Shown: one piece after another, positions 31,145 through 43,669 of the stretch
Numbering within the stretch: the stretch's first letter is position 1
Layout: every line of letters begins with the position of its first letter
Assembly (NCBI GenBank): GCA_038277395.1
Contig: CM076192.1
Location: 133,607,358 to 133,671,357, forward strand
Direction of reading: 5' to 3'
DNA length: 64,000 bases
DNA from: Dryocosmus kuriphilus
Lineage: Eukaryota > Arthropoda > Insecta > Hymenoptera > Cynipidae
Translations under genes and position numbers: made by a program
The notes under the pieces: generated by a model
The model's database searches: none
Told to the model about the DNA's origin: nothing
What the model saw: the letters and a program-made list of their open reading frames with translations, nothing else

Positions 31145-31591
31145 TCATGTTTCGAAAAGAATTTTAAACCGACGATTCCTTCCTCTGGTAGCAGAAAAAT
31201 TGTTTGGGACCACATGTAATGTGTGTTCTTTACCGAAAAAGTTCAAAGTAGCTATTTCGGTTGAGATATGTTCATCTCTTTCCATTATGAATTTTTTGAG
31301 GAATTTTCTTCTATTATCCTTATCGTCAATGACCTTTTCTTTATTAAGGTTAATAGCTGCGCTTGAGTCTACAAGTAGTTTGTAGCTTCCATTTCTGCGT
31401 TTGGCTCGTATAGATCGGAGTCTTCCGCATACTGCAGACACTATGCTGAGTCCTCGTAGTCTATTTTCTCTTGGACTTCTTCCTGGGACATTTCTATCTC
31501 CTCCGTTTCTTCTTCCTCCCGTAGTACTCGTACTGGTGGAAGGGGTCGCTTGTGGTGTTGTCTTAGTTGAAAACCGTATTTGCTGAAACAT
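31145..31591 (-). pseudogene. Retropepsin-like protease region of pol
   Basis: 148 open codons after gag in a different frame. 'YKLLVDSSAAINL' fits the active-site region of retropepsins (usually D-S/T-G). Here the Gly is Ser, which would damage the fold. 'ISTEIATLNFFGKEHTLHVV' has the expected strand-turn pattern after it. The protease would cut the gag-pol polyprotein. Confidence 0.6.
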
Positions 31592-32684
31592 TGGCTAGCA
31601 AAGTGTCCAAGTTTCCCACATTTGTGACAACTCATCTTGTTCCCCTCAGCCAAAGGCAATATTTGATTAGGGACTCTGCTTCCATTGGTGTTTGCGTTTC
31701 GGCGAGGTGCATTTTAAGGTCTTGTAAATCTTGGAGTTGCTTTCAGTACCGGGATACTCGCTCTTGCTGGCTGGCTTTCCTTGAGCCACATTTCAGTTTC
31801 AATAGCGTGTGTCTGGGCTTCTATGATAGTATTCGGCTCAGAAGTCGAACTTGTATTCCTATTTCCTTTTTGAGGTTTAGGGAGTACCTATTCACTGTTT
31901 CCTGTTTTCCCAAGTTAATCTTTAATCTTCTTTCTATCGGATTCGTGTGTTGAGCTTGAACCGTGTAGTTTATTTCGTTTAGAATTTGTCTAAAGCGTAG
32001 TGTATAATTTTGCAATGTTCCTGTAGTTCCCTGCTTGCATGATTCACGCTTTGATTTTAAATCTAATAATGAGCTAGTTTGCTTGAGATTCTGCCGTAAG
32101 GCTTCGAATAAATCTTCGTGAGAGTTAATCTTTTGGTGCCAGATCGCCTTTTCAGAAAGTTCCTGTATTTTCCTTGCCATTATTAAATCCAAAAGTAAAT
32201 TTGGTTGGGTGGTTCTTATTTTTGCACGTTTTATTGTTTTTTATAGAATCCTCGACACCCATGTTGTCTTCACCGTTAAGTGTCTTAACGGTTTCCAATG
32301 CTGTAGAGGCATTTATCCTTTCCTCTTCTTCGTAAACCGGTTGTGTTTTGCATGTACTAGCGCCGGTTCGTCTGAGTAAACATTTGTTTCTCATTCTTAG
32401 GTTCTCTTTGGCTTTTCGCTCTTCTTCTTCTCCGTTCGAAGAACCGTTCGTAAATTGTGGTTGTTGTCGTACTGCTTCTCGATCGCTACTTCGCCTGACA
32501 ATCCTACTTTCTTGGCTAATTCCGAAATTTCCTCAATCCTGTTATCGTTTTCCCTCTTCAATGAATTGAATGAAATTGTTAGAGATTCCATCTGTGTCAA
32601 CAAATGAGTCAGAAGTTCTTCTGTTGTGACACAAGTGGGGGATTGCGTTCTAAGATGTGACTCAAAGGGGGGGGGGGGAACCAT
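31441..32684 (-). pseudogene. gag with CCHC zinc knuckle, broken in four frames
   Basis: Pieces at 32,397-32,684, 32,152-32,394, 31,821-32,192 and 31,441-31,659. A helical capsid-like part contains 'LFEALRQNLKQTSSLLDLKS' and 'NYTLRFRQILNEINY'. The nucleocapsid knuckle is 'CHKCGKLGHFASQC' (C-x2-C-x4-H-x4-C) at about 31,610-31,650. The start at 32,684 is the first ATG of the frame. Gag would package the RNA; frame changes prevent a complete product. Confidence 0.75.
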
Positions 32685-32690
32685 TGCGGT

Positions 32691-33214
32691 GATAAAAATA
32701 GGTTGGTCGGGGCGATAGATGAGTCACATGTACTTTCGTCGGTCGCGTAACCTTATTGCACGCGGTACGTTCTGTGTGCCAGCTTAGATTCCTTTTATTA
32801 GAGTGTAAAGGTGAGTGTACCCTATATGACTTTTTTTTGAACGAATGATGTGTCGCGTTACAGTTTTGAATGTTTTAATTTAATATAGTGGAATGTAGTC
32901 ACAAGCTGCTACAAGCTTGTCTTAAAACGCAATGTAGTGATTTTTATTTTGTTAAGTAAGGAACAGTGCTCTGGAGCACCAGGAGTATAGTCGACCCGAA
33001 TCTGTCACAACTTTGTCACATACGCGTAAGCGGACACCGTTCAACGTATGCAAAGAGGACACATTCTCTATGACCCAGATTTTCTTGAAGATAGTTCTTG
33101 CAGAGTTTTTTTATCTTCTAACACAATGTGTTTACGTTTCTCCTATCGACAGTGCTGGACATTCGAGGCCGGAATCCGTAGGTTTCCCTGTTTCCAGTAC
33201 AAAGCGATGACGTA
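32691..33214. other. Between the gypsy and BEL/Pao remnants
   Basis: A 10-base G run at about 32,670-32,679 borders gag. No gene is recognised. It may hold part of an LTR of either element, but no direct repeat was found. Confidence 0.35.
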
Positions 33215-33715
33215 TCACCTCATGCTGTTACTGCGTTGTGCATTAAGGTAGTAAAAATGTCCGCGAAAACTGTACCAGTCTTCGTATTGGCCCGAGAAAC
33301 TGGGAAGATCGAGCCTTGGCAGTTTTGCCGGGCGATCATGCTCATTGTCGGTGTATTCGTCTTCGTCGACATCGCGGCGTCGTCGAGGGTTACGAGGATT
33401 GCGTTCCTTGTCACGAGTTAGGTTGTAAAAAGCTGTCAATAGCCAGTCATGGGTATCTTCGAAGGTACGGTGCATCGCATCGTACTTATATCCGTTATGT
33501 ACGTGTGCCTCTATGTATCGGCACGTAACATAATATCGTGGTGCGCACTTCGAATTTCCACCCACAGTTCATTCACCGTGCGGATTCGCATGTGAATAAT
33601 GGTCGCGTTAAGAGAGTCCGGCGCGCGTGTTCTCATGCGATCGCCTACCGCAGCGATCTCATCGTTACGGTGTTCCTGCAATGCCACGAGCCTAGTTAAC
33701 GGGACACGCGCCATT
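33215..33715 (-). pseudogene. BEL/Pao gag-like fragment
   Basis: The 67-codon frame starting at 33,714 is a helical N terminus. The following frame (33,215-33,565) ends with 'LPRLDLPSFSGQYEDWYSFR', the signature of the DUF1759 gag region of BEL/Pao LTR retrotransposons. A frame change joins the two. The protein stops shortly after the signature at 33,215, and no protease, RT or integrase follows. The sequence upstream (33,716-34,190) could hold LTR remains but I cannot define one. Confidence 0.75.
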
Positions 33716-34529
33716 TCGAGCCAAATTTACTTTTTTTTATTTCTTTATTGTTACCTTCGCGTGGTAGACCTCGCACAAAAGAACAAACACTTACACTAGT
33801 CCCAAATATTATAAACACAAATTGAGTGAGCACACGCGAGAAAAGAGAATTACAGAATGCACTTACAGTATCCATGTACTAGTGCAAAGTTATACATATA
33901 ACAAATAGAATCGAGAGTGGATTCAATCGTAGCAAAGTGGTCAATTGATTCACCATTCAAATCACACCATCCTCATCCTGGGCCCCATGTTTCAATTTGC
34001 TCCGAAATTTAATTAGAATGATAGGTAAATAAAATAGGGTAATAAACTAAGACACGATAAGATAAAATGAGTCTCACTTTAAAATTATTGAGTCCAAATC
34101 AAGAAATTATTGGATAGTTGTGTGATATTGAAGGGGTAGATCAATTTCAAGAAAAACACTGAATTTAATAGACTATGGAAAAGCAATCACTTCCCGCGGC
34201 ATAAAAACCCCCAGTCCTGAGTGGGGGAAAAGCACCAATAACATAACGCAATAAGAATACAACACAAGAATACACGTAGAATACAAATGGAAACTATAAT
34301 GGACAAATATGCTTCAAATGAATATATATATATATATATTCGAATGCAAGGAAAGTCAAAGAAAAACAATTGCAATTGTATGCAAACAGCATGCAATGTT
34401 ATTAGTCATCATTATGCCACAGTACAAGACATCGAAATTTTCGAGGATCGAATCCTAAGTCTCTAACAATAGCTGGCAGGTATACGCTCTCTCATTATAG
34501 ACTACGGTTGCACAAAATAACTTTTTTTT
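33716..34529. other. Intergenic, nothing recognised
   Basis: AT-rich, with a short (TA)n at about 34,322-34,339. No gene. Confidence 0.4.
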
Positions 34530-35389
34530 ACATTCTCGTCTCACTGAGAAGGTATTAGCTTTATGTGAAAACTGACTTTCTCGTATTTCATGAAATGTCG
34601 ACGCTTCGTGACCTCTTGAACACGAAAAAACATGTTTTAAATTGGCGTCTGTCTGTTGTCGTCGTTGTCGTTGTCGTTCTCTTTGTCGTTGTCCTTGTCG
34701 TTGTCGTTGTCGTTTTTGTCGTTGTCGTTGTTGTAGCCTGCTTCCACGATAACTTTCAAAGGACTAATCGGATTGGATTGCGCCTTGGTACACTTCTTTA
34801 AGGGGTAAAAAGAAAGGACGAATTCGTTAACCAGCGGTTTTTGGCCAACGGTTATGGTTTATCCATCGAAGACTGTTTTTTTTACCAAATCAATAAATCC
34901 ATTTTCCGGCCAAAATATGCAAGAGAGGAAAAAAGTTATACCAAACGAAGTTGTTCACCTCAAAAAGATCTACAAATTCGCTTTATATCATTTTTTTCGT
35001 AAAGACGCATAGTTTTTGAGTTATTAGTGAAAAATGCTATTGAGTATAAAGAAATCGACTTTTCAGCAAAACTATGCGAGGCGCGGGGAAATGTTATAAA
35101 ACAGAATTGTTCACCCTGGGAAGCCCTACAAAATTGCTAAAGATTATTTCCTGATACAACGCATAGTTCATTAATGAAACGTATTACATGGTCTTTTTAA
35201 TCAAAAAATGTGTTATTGTACAGGTAATAAAAAGTTTTTAAAGTTATTGAAGAATCTGTCCGACACCCAGGCACATTCTCATCACGTTTTCTCGCGTTCA
35301 GCAATCCATGAAAGTATATCCAAAACATGAATTTTTTTTAATTTTAAATTTTTTACATTGATTGGATGAAAAATGCAATTTTTCATTAT
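34530..35389 (+). repeat. Element A, copy 1 (3' end missing)
   Basis: Begins with the family's end motif (T)nACATTCTC, then 'gagaaggtattag' and 'tttcatgaaat'. A (GTCGTT)n minisatellite follows at about 34,654-34,728, then 'cacgataactttcaaagga', 'cagcggttttt' and ~156-base internal units ('aatccattttccggc.aaa.tatgc'). The GC mini-palindromes of the other end are absent. Non-coding. Confidence 0.75.
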
Positions 35390-36365
35390 TATTACATTCT
35401 CATCTCAATGAGAAGCTACTAGTTTTTATGCGAAAGCTACCTTTCGCGGATTTCATGAAATCTCCGCGTTTCGTGACCCTGAATCCGAAAAAACATGTCT
35501 TACGTTGGTGTCTGCCTGGCGTTGTCGTCGCTGTCGTTGTCGTTGATGTAGTCTGTTTCCACGATAACTTTTGAAAGAGTAATCGGATTAGATTGCGCTT
35601 TGGTACACTTCTTTAAGGGGAAAAAAAAGAAAGGGAAAGCTCGTTATCCAGCGGTTTTTTGACCAACGGTTTATGGTTTTATCCATCGAAAACAGTTTTT
35701 TACCAAATCAATAAATCCATTTTTCGGCTAAACTATGCTAGACAGAGAAAATGTGTATATAAAACAAAAATTATTTATCTTAAGATGACCTACAAATTTT
35801 CTATAAGCCATTTTTTGATCAAATTCACGGTTTGATTTTAAATCGAGAAAACACTATTAAAAAATCAAAAATTCAAATTTTCCGCCAAAATATTCAAGAT
35901 ACAAAAGAAATAAATAATAACTTATAAAGATGCTTACCTCAAAAAGATATACAAATTTTCTCGCTATCACTTTTTTGAGAAGACACGTAATTTTTTAGTT
36001 ATTCGTGAAATATGTTGTGAAATATAAAGAAAACCACTTTTAAGCAAAACTATATAAGATATGAGAAAAATACTAACAGCAGAATTGTTCACCTTGGAAA
36101 GAGAGATAGAATGATGAGAATGTATTCCTTAAGGCGATAGAGCCTTAAGTAAAATAATATCTTTTGTTATTTTGAATTTAAAGTTTTATATGATCCATAA
36201 GCACCGAGCGCGTAGCGCGTTGGTAAATAACCTATCGAGTGCAAAGCGCGAGTACCGTAACTAACGTATCGAGCGCGAAGAGCGAGTGCCAAAGGACGCG
36301 CGCCCTAGGCTCGTGAAGCGCGTTGATGATGAATGTGCCCGCAAGGTGGGCAGATTTTTTTTTGG
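35390..36365 (+). repeat. Element A, copy 2, with GC mini-palindromes
   Basis: The same order as copy 1, starting 'attacattctcatctcaatg', a shorter GTCGTT tract (about 35,521-35,545) and the ~156-base units. It then adds 'ccttaaggcgatagagccttaag' near 36,131 and the GC mini-palindromes (36,205-36,350). It ends at 'gtgggcagatttttttt'. The end hairpin is GCCCGCAAGGTGGGC. Confidence 0.75.
36205..36350. repeat. Array of short GC-rich palindromes
   Basis: Five 13-18-base dyads stand at about 30-base steps: 36,205 cgagcgcgtagcgcgt; 36,236 cgagtgcaaagcgcgag; 36,269 cgagcgcgaagagcgag; 36,311 ctcgtgaagcgcg; 36,337 gcccgcaaggtgggc. The spacers are not similar to each other. The mirror-orientation copy is at 44,222-44,534. 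Confidence 0.75.
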
Positions 36366-36419
36366 GCGCGTCGCATCTCACCTCACCCCATTTTGTGAGG
36401 TTCCCGACAAAAAAAGTTC

Positions 36420-38490
36420 CCTTTTTTTTAATCTTTTTTTTGATTTTTAGTGCTACCCTCAAGGGCCCTCGAAATGTACATGGGGACTTTACATCGGAAA
36501 ACGATGATTTTTAGAAAAATGACGTGTAAAAAATTTCTGGGTTTACAGTTAGCTTTCGGGAACATTAACGGAACTTTTTGGGAGTTTTCATGAATAATTT
36601 CTGATAAACAACTTTAAATTTTCACTCCTCTGCCCCCTCCAGGAGAGCGTCAAATGTGCCCGAAAGCTAAAATGGAGAATTTTGCCAAAAAATTAGCTCA
36701 AACAAAACTTTGTTTTTCCATTTTCGTGCTATAGAAATTGTTGTTACTCGCTAAAAAAAATATATTTTTTGTCACTTTGCCAACTCATTTTTTTTAATGT
36801 TTAACTATTTATATTTGTTTAGATAACTGTTTTCTTTCGTGACAGCACATCACAAGGGACACTTTTTTGCGCTTAACCAGTCACTAACGATACTTTTTCA
36901 AGGATACATATTTCTGTTGTCAAGTGGTTTTTAAAAGTGTTTAAACAATTATTATTATTTATTTTTAATTTTTTTCCACAAATTAAGTAGAGAACTCTAG
37001 TTTTTTAAAAATTGCTCAACCTTGTCGTCAAAAATGAAATATACACGAAAATCAGATGTTATGCTACTATTTTTTCAACAAATTTTTATTTGCTTAAACA
37101 AATTTCATATTATTTACCTTTAAATTTCTAAAAAAAAATAAATAGAGATCTCTAGTTTTTTTTCAAATTTGCTCAATCTTGTCGTTCAAATGAAATATTT
37201 TACAAAAATATAATATTATGCTACCATTATTGCTTACAAGTTTGTATTTGTTTAAGCAATTTTATGTTTGATTTTTAATCAATTTTTTTCATAAATGAAA
37301 TAATGGATTGAAAATTAATATCTTCCTGTAAATAGTGCTGTAATTTTCTCATTTTGTAAAGCATAAAGAAATTTTTCTGAGATCATTTTGTAATTATTTT
37401 TAATCAATTTAATTAAACATATGTTCCTAATTCAGAAAAAAATGTGATAAAAAAAGTCGTAGTTGTTTTGGAGATTGCTATATTAAGGACTATTTACAGA
37501 AAATACAAAATATCAACCATTTTATTTGGGAAAAGATTGTTGCTACATCAAGCAAAAATTGCTTTAATAAATACAAAATTTGTTGCAATAATGGGAGCAT
37601 TTTATCCATATTTTTGTAAATATTTAATTTTTAACGGCAAGGTTGAGCAAATTTAAAAAAACCAGAGATCTCTACCTATTTTTTTGAGAAGTTAAAGGTA
37701 AAATAATATCAAATGGTTTAATCAAATACTAAATTTTTTGCAACAAATAATAGCATAACATCTGACTTTTCGTGTATAATATTTAATTTAGAGACAAGGT
37801 TGTGCAAATTAAAAAAAAATACGAGAATCTCTTAAACCTGTTTCTGGAAAATCTAAACAAAAATAAATAGTAATAAATTGTTTAAGGAAATAAAATTTTT
37901 TAAAACACACTTTAAAACCACTTGAAAACTTTAAATAAGGATTATCCGGGAATTTCATGAGAGTCTATTTAAAAAAAAACGCAGAAAAATGACTTCTTGA
38001 TGTGCTGTGAATGAAAAGGAAAAATTATTTTTTAAACAAATTATAAATATCTTTAAATTAAAAAAGAAAAATTATTTAAAAACAAATATAAAATAAAAAT
38101 TCTTTAAACATTATATAAAAAATTAAATGACATAAATTGACAAAAAAAAATTTTATTGTACGAGGTGCAATCAACTAGTTTATAGTGCAAAAATGGAAAA
38201 ACAAAGCTCGTTTGTGGCCAATTTTGGCAAAATTCTTCATTATCAAAATTTTTCGGGGTATTCTTGGGGACTGGATGGAGGGGCTGTGGGGGCGAAAATT
38301 TAAAGTTTTATACCAGAAATTATTCCTTGAAAAGTCCCCCAAAAAATTCTGATAATGTCCTGAAAGCTAAATATAACCCCAGAAATTTGTATCTTTTTTT
38401 TCTAAAAATAATCGTTTTCCCATGTAAAATCCGATGCATTTTTCGGGGACCTTGAGGCAGAACTAAAAATGAAAAAAAAAAAAAAAGAAA
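36420..38490. repeat. 2-kb foldback (inverted repeat around 37,420)
   Basis: The left arm (about 36,420-37,345) and right arm (about 37,490-38,490) are inverted copies with many small differences. For example 'ggaaaacgatgatttttag' pairs with 'ctaaaaataatcgttttcc', and 'aaacaaaactttgtttttcc' pairs with 'ggaaaaacaaagctcgtttg'. The unpaired loop is about 145 bases. No coding. The right arm ends at the assembly gap, so it may continue. Confidence 0.8.
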
Positions 38491-38500
38491 AAAAAAAGGG

Positions 38501-39000
38501 NNNNNNNNNNNNNNNNNNNNNNNNNNNNNNNNNNNNNNNNNNNNNNNNNNNNNNNNNNNNNNNNNNNNNNNNNNNNNNNNNNNNNNNNNNNNNNNNNNNN
38601 NNNNNNNNNNNNNNNNNNNNNNNNNNNNNNNNNNNNNNNNNNNNNNNNNNNNNNNNNNNNNNNNNNNNNNNNNNNNNNNNNNNNNNNNNNNNNNNNNNNN
38701 NNNNNNNNNNNNNNNNNNNNNNNNNNNNNNNNNNNNNNNNNNNNNNNNNNNNNNNNNNNNNNNNNNNNNNNNNNNNNNNNNNNNNNNNNNNNNNNNNNNN
38801 NNNNNNNNNNNNNNNNNNNNNNNNNNNNNNNNNNNNNNNNNNNNNNNNNNNNNNNNNNNNNNNNNNNNNNNNNNNNNNNNNNNNNNNNNNNNNNNNNNNN
38901 NNNNNNNNNNNNNNNNNNNNNNNNNNNNNNNNNNNNNNNNNNNNNNNNNNNNNNNNNNNNNNNNNNNNNNNNNNNNNNNNNNNNNNNNNNNNNNNNNNNN
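38501..39000. other. Assembly gap (500 N)
   Basis: Exactly 500 N, the kind of fixed-length filler used when the true size is unknown. The bases just before are A/G homopolymers at the outer end of a foldback arm. Confidence 0.99.
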
Positions 39001-39590
39001 TACCTAAAGATCTTGTTATCAAATACATTAAAATTAACTGATTTAAAATCAGACAATTCACAAACATACCTATCAACGAATTTCTCGAGTTAATTACATT
39101 TTGTATAAATAATGCTTACTGTATTTTTCAACAAAGATTTTTTCGACAAATTTGCGGTACTCGAATGGGATCCCCGTTGTCTGGAATTATATCAGATCTA
39201 GTTATGGAAGGCCTAGAAAAAGACACACTTAAAAAATTGTCATTTAAACCGATTTTCTATTTTAGATATGTCGACGACATCCTAACAAGCGTACCAGATG
39301 ATAAAATAAATGAATTGCTTAACAAATTTAACGCTTTCCACAATAGACTACAGTTTACAATTGAGATTGAATTAGATAACAAAATAAATTTCCTTGACAT
39401 CACACTCATTAAAGTTAATAATACAGTCCACACAAACTGGTATAGGAAAGAAACATGGTCTGGCAGATATGTTAATTATGACTCAGATATAGCAATTAAA
39501 GATAAAATTTCCGTGATTAATAGTTTAGTAGATAGAGCCATCACGTTATCAGATATAATGTACAGAAAACAATATCTTGATATCTCGTAA
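39001..39590 (+). pseudogene. Penelope-like element reverse transcriptase, C-terminal part
   Basis: The frame is readable from the gap edge (one TGA at about 39,039). 'FTNIPI', then 'FFRQICGTRMGSPLSGIISD', then the catalytic box 'YFRYVDDILT', then 'NKINFLDITLI' and 'SLVDRAITLSD'. This order is that of Penelope-like (PLE) RTs, which resemble telomerase RT. The frame ends at 39,590, before where a GIY-YIG endonuclease would come, and I could not read one beyond. The N-terminal half is in or beyond the gap. Confidence 0.85.
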
Positions 39591-40785
39591 AAGAAAAGTA
39601 ATTTCAAATAACTAAAACACCTAAGGCGTTACAATTTATAAAAAAAAAGTGTTCAATAGTAGAATTTCTAACATAATAAACTTAAAAATAAGACGCAAGA
39701 GAAAATATATGAAATTGGGATTTGTCAAAAAACTATTGTTCTAAAATAAGTTACTCTTGAATTCTTCACGGTTTTCATAAAATATTAAGAAATTAATATT
39801 CATGTATAGCAAAATACTGAAAAATAACCCATTCAATTGTGGTTGCTAAAAAATAAGAATTATTACCTAGAATAAAACTTTCATCATAAATTTCAATCCA
39901 TAGAAATGTGGTATGTAGTTACATGGACAAACCGTCGCTATTTATATACTGACTCCGAACACTAAAACAGTTAAAAAAGATCATTATAACAGCTTGAGTT
40001 TTACACTCGCACAATCTTGAGCACATTTTTGATATTTCTAATCTGCAAATATCTTAGGCAGTGAAACTAAGTTGATAAAAAAGCGGATTTTCAAAGAAGA
40101 ATGGTGTCATAATTATCACACATACAAAATTCTGTAAAACAATACGATCCGTTACTGAGTTTCTTAGCGATTTTTATATTAGAAATTTAGATTGGAATGA
40201 CGAATAAGTAAACACATTCGACAATTTAGAAATTTCATAACCGTTTTAACCGCAAGTAAATATGCACGGCAACATGGTTGTCATCTTCTTGAATCCACTT
40301 TCTCGACTTACTGGACCACGCAGTATATAACTCACTCCTGGTCATGAGGTTTCGTACTAATGAGACGAAGGGAAGGGATGTCAAGAATTAATAAGTTTAC
40401 ACACTACTAATAATTGCTACGCCATGCCCGGAGTAGGCACTTTAATACCAGAAATGAGGTAGAGATTGCTCACGCAATGGATTAAGAGAATCCCGCCAGA
40501 ATTTGGCCTGATAAATGCGCCCTCTGGCCGGTTATTGTACCTAAGTCCTGAGAACTACTTAGCAGTTTTCCCGACGTTGAGCGCATAGTTCCGTGTCGGT
40601 AATTGGTAGGAGTAAAATAATATAGTGTACCACCGGAATTACAATTACAGGTGTTACCATGTTACATTTGGAATGATTTTTTATTCAATTCATTCTTTTT
40701 ATTTAAAAAATATTGTAAAAAAATACCATTTAAAAGTATTAAATATTTATAAATGTTATACTTTTATTAAAATAACTCATCAAAA
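39591..40785. other. Intergenic, nothing recognised
   Basis: AT-rich sequence after the PLE fragment. No gene or repeat recognised. Confidence 0.4.
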
Positions 40786-41520
40786 TAAATTTAAAATATG
40801 TACATATCTTTTTAACTTTAATTTTCATTAATTCTAATGGATTTATTTCCTATTTATTATTTTTTAACCAATTATTCTAATTAATTCAAAAATTTGGTAA
40901 CTAATTATAACAGAGAATAATTTCTGAATTCATATTTGCCTTGTTTGCGAGTTTATTATACGTTTTATCTGTTTTTAAAATATATTTTTCAGCTTATTTA
41001 ACAAGTAAAAAAAATTATTTTGTGCTACAAAATTGACAGAATGAAGCCATCATACAAAAACAGGTTATTATCTTTTTAAAACTTCGAGTGTAATGTAAGA
41101 TTTTTTTACACTTCTATAGTTTATAAAATGTATACAATATATTTAATTTTGCAGTGTTTACTCGATGTTTATTAAATATTTTAATGAACGGAGAGTCTCA
41201 AACATATATTTCAATCTTGTATCAATTATTTTTACATATATTATCATGTATAAGATCCCTGCGGTTGGTTTCAGAATACAAAGAACCATATATAGAGAAT
41301 ATAATAAAAGATAACATTTGCTATGCATATTTGAAAAGAGATAATATTCTGAAAAAAAGACTTCATGATAGAATTTTGAAGTTTCAAGAGACCCAAAAAG
41401 TGTCTTCAGAAGTGTCTCTTGCCTGGAAATACCTGTAAATCTTTTACCTGCGTAGATTTAATCCTGCTGCTAACGGTAGATATTGTCATTGTCATTCTGA
41501 AGGTTCAAGGTCATATAATT
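40786..41520 (+). repeat. Direct repeat, copy 1
   Basis: Shares a long alignable run with 43,670-44,206 and continues with sequence found at 45,496-45,782 ('ctgctaacgg.aga', 'gaaggttcaaggtcatata'). It contains 'gtgtttactcga.gtttattaaatatttta' and 'gttggtttcaga'. A 94-codon open frame over 41,154-41,438 begins with GTG and has no recognisable motif. Could be a decayed dispersed repeat or LTR-like unit. Confidence 0.7.
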
Positions 41521-43669
41521 TTCTTGCGATTTGTTTTGAGGTCCTTAGGTTAGAAATTTCAAAGCAGTCAGGTGATACATATACTTATTAATTTCTAAAG
41601 TTTTTAAAAAAATTACCAAAAATACTTTTCTGAGACTTTATGGATTCATACGTTTCGTAAAATTCTGCGTCGAATGGTATATACATGTAAGAGACAATTT
41701 TTGAACATTTTTGGCTAGTCCAAGATTTTTAAGTCAAATAGCGAAAATTTTACAAAGCTGATTTGCAGAACTCCACGGGGGAAGGGGAGGTGTTCATCCC
41801 GCCTGGGCTATTTGTCGAAAAAGTTGGATGAATAGACCACTTTTGTTTTCATAATGATTCATTTAAACAATTAAGCGAATACAAAATTTGTATTTTATTA
41901 CCAATTACTTAAATAACTCAATGGGATATATCTATCGTGAAATTATCATATTGGAATTTCCAAATTATGCCCGAATCTACAGCTTTTATGTCAAAAATTT
42001 TAAAAATAATTAAAGCATTCAAACATGGGTAAAAAAAATATAATGTATAGTGTATGCTATTCAATTCCAAAAAAATACTGATTCCGAAACTGCCATAAGA
42101 GTGATACTTTTAATAGTAAAAAGTACAATTACCGGCCGAAATGTGTTCAGACGACCTATTTCTCTTTAGTTGCATAAAATATCGTAATTTTTATAGTACA
42201 TAAAGTAACACTTTCCAAAAAATTAACATAAAAATGTCAAAATTTTGCGTCTAACGACCCCAAGATGAAGTAGTTTTGTAAATTCTTGAAGAAGGTATCG
42301 CGAAAAAATGTCAATATTGTAATGTGGTCTTATAATTTATGAATATACATAATGTACCTATTAACAAATTTGTATTTTAATTTTTTTACTGGATGCTGCA
42401 ATTTTTCTACATAGAACAAAGTCATACAAATTAAGAGTCGAAAATAGTTTTTTCTAATTATGAAAGTAGTCTATCTTAATCTGAATTAGTGAAAAGTAAG
42501 TCACTACTCACTAGTTTACTTTGGTGAACATTTCTTGTGCTTATTAAAGTTAGTTATCTTTCATTATTTTCTCAAAAGTGTTTAAATTTTCACTAAAGTT
42601 TTAGTGAAAAATGACTAGCAATTCAATTTTTACTAAAGTAAATTAATCGCTCGCTTATAAATCTGATTTAGAGATATAATTATGTATACTTCAAAAATAT
42701 TCTGAAAATATATACTATAATTATTTATAATATTTCTTTTATAAATGATTTTCCAAATTTGAATTTTAACGAACGCCTTCAAACAGACAACTTTTTGAGT
42801 TTAAAACTAAATTCAAAAAGTATAGGAAGAGCATATTTGAAATAGAAAAATTATAAACTTGAAAACACATTAAAAATTAAAACATTTGACATTGAACAAT
42901 TTTATTTTAAACACAACCAGTTTGTAATTGATACCACTCTGAGGTGAATAATTTTGATTTCAATGCCTTCAAAATTGTATAATTTACCACTGAAAAATTA
43001 GAATTCAACCCTTGAAATTTAGAAAAAAAATTATATGGAATTGAAATATGATAGTTTTTGGAAATAAATTTGTAAATTAAAACCTTTTAAGATTTAGCAA
43101 TATGTTTCGAATTCTGAGTGCGTGAATGTTTATAGATTGTTCAATTATTTATAGGATAAAAAATGGATAAAAAAGTTCAAAACCGTTCAAAATTGAATAA
43201 TATTTGATTAAAATATTGAAAACTGGTTTAAATTATAATATGTATCTTCCAAATTAGGCAATTCCAAATCCAATTTTTCATTATAATATCAAAACTTCTT
43301 GCTAGAATTTCAAATTTAAATTGTTCAAAATATTGTAGAATATTGGAAAGTGTTGAATAAGTTATACTTGATTTTTAAATTAACTCGTAACATTAACGTT
43401 ACTTATAAAAAAGTGCAACTTACTGAAAGAAGTAACTTTAATTTTCCTTAAAAGTTACTTTAAACAACAACCCTCCTGATTTTTGAAATTTTTAAATAAA
43501 TGGAGATGGCTAAAATAAAACTTATGTAAGCGAAATGTTTTGTCATGTAAACAGCAATATATTTAAGAATATATAAATAAATGATAATATGAATAAGTAC
43601 TTTTAACGCTTTAGTGTTAAGAATATTTTTTATTAATCAAAATGAAAAAAAATATTATAATTCAATTAT
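41521..43669. other. Between the direct repeats, nothing recognised
   Basis: Very AT-rich and without coding signal. If the repeats were LTRs this 2.1 kb would be the interior, but no gag or pol can be read in any frame. Confidence 0.4.

Larger units (their letters stand above)
28300..32690 (-). mobile_element. Ty3/gypsy errantivirus-like element remnant, internally deleted
   Basis: On the minus strand the order is gag (with CCHC knuckle), protease, reverse transcriptase, then an insect-type envelope gene. RNase H and integrase are missing: RT stops near 30,060 and env begins at once. All genes carry shifts or stops. I could not identify LTRs, primer-binding site or target duplication with confidence. 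Env-bearing gypsy elements (errantiviruses) are common in insects. This copy is an inactive genomic relic. Confidence 0.8.

Noticed and set aside
36205..36350. CRISPR-like array (short palindromes at regular spacing)
   Set aside because: The dyads differ from each other and are embedded in an insect-type repeat, with no cas genes; not a CRISPR array.
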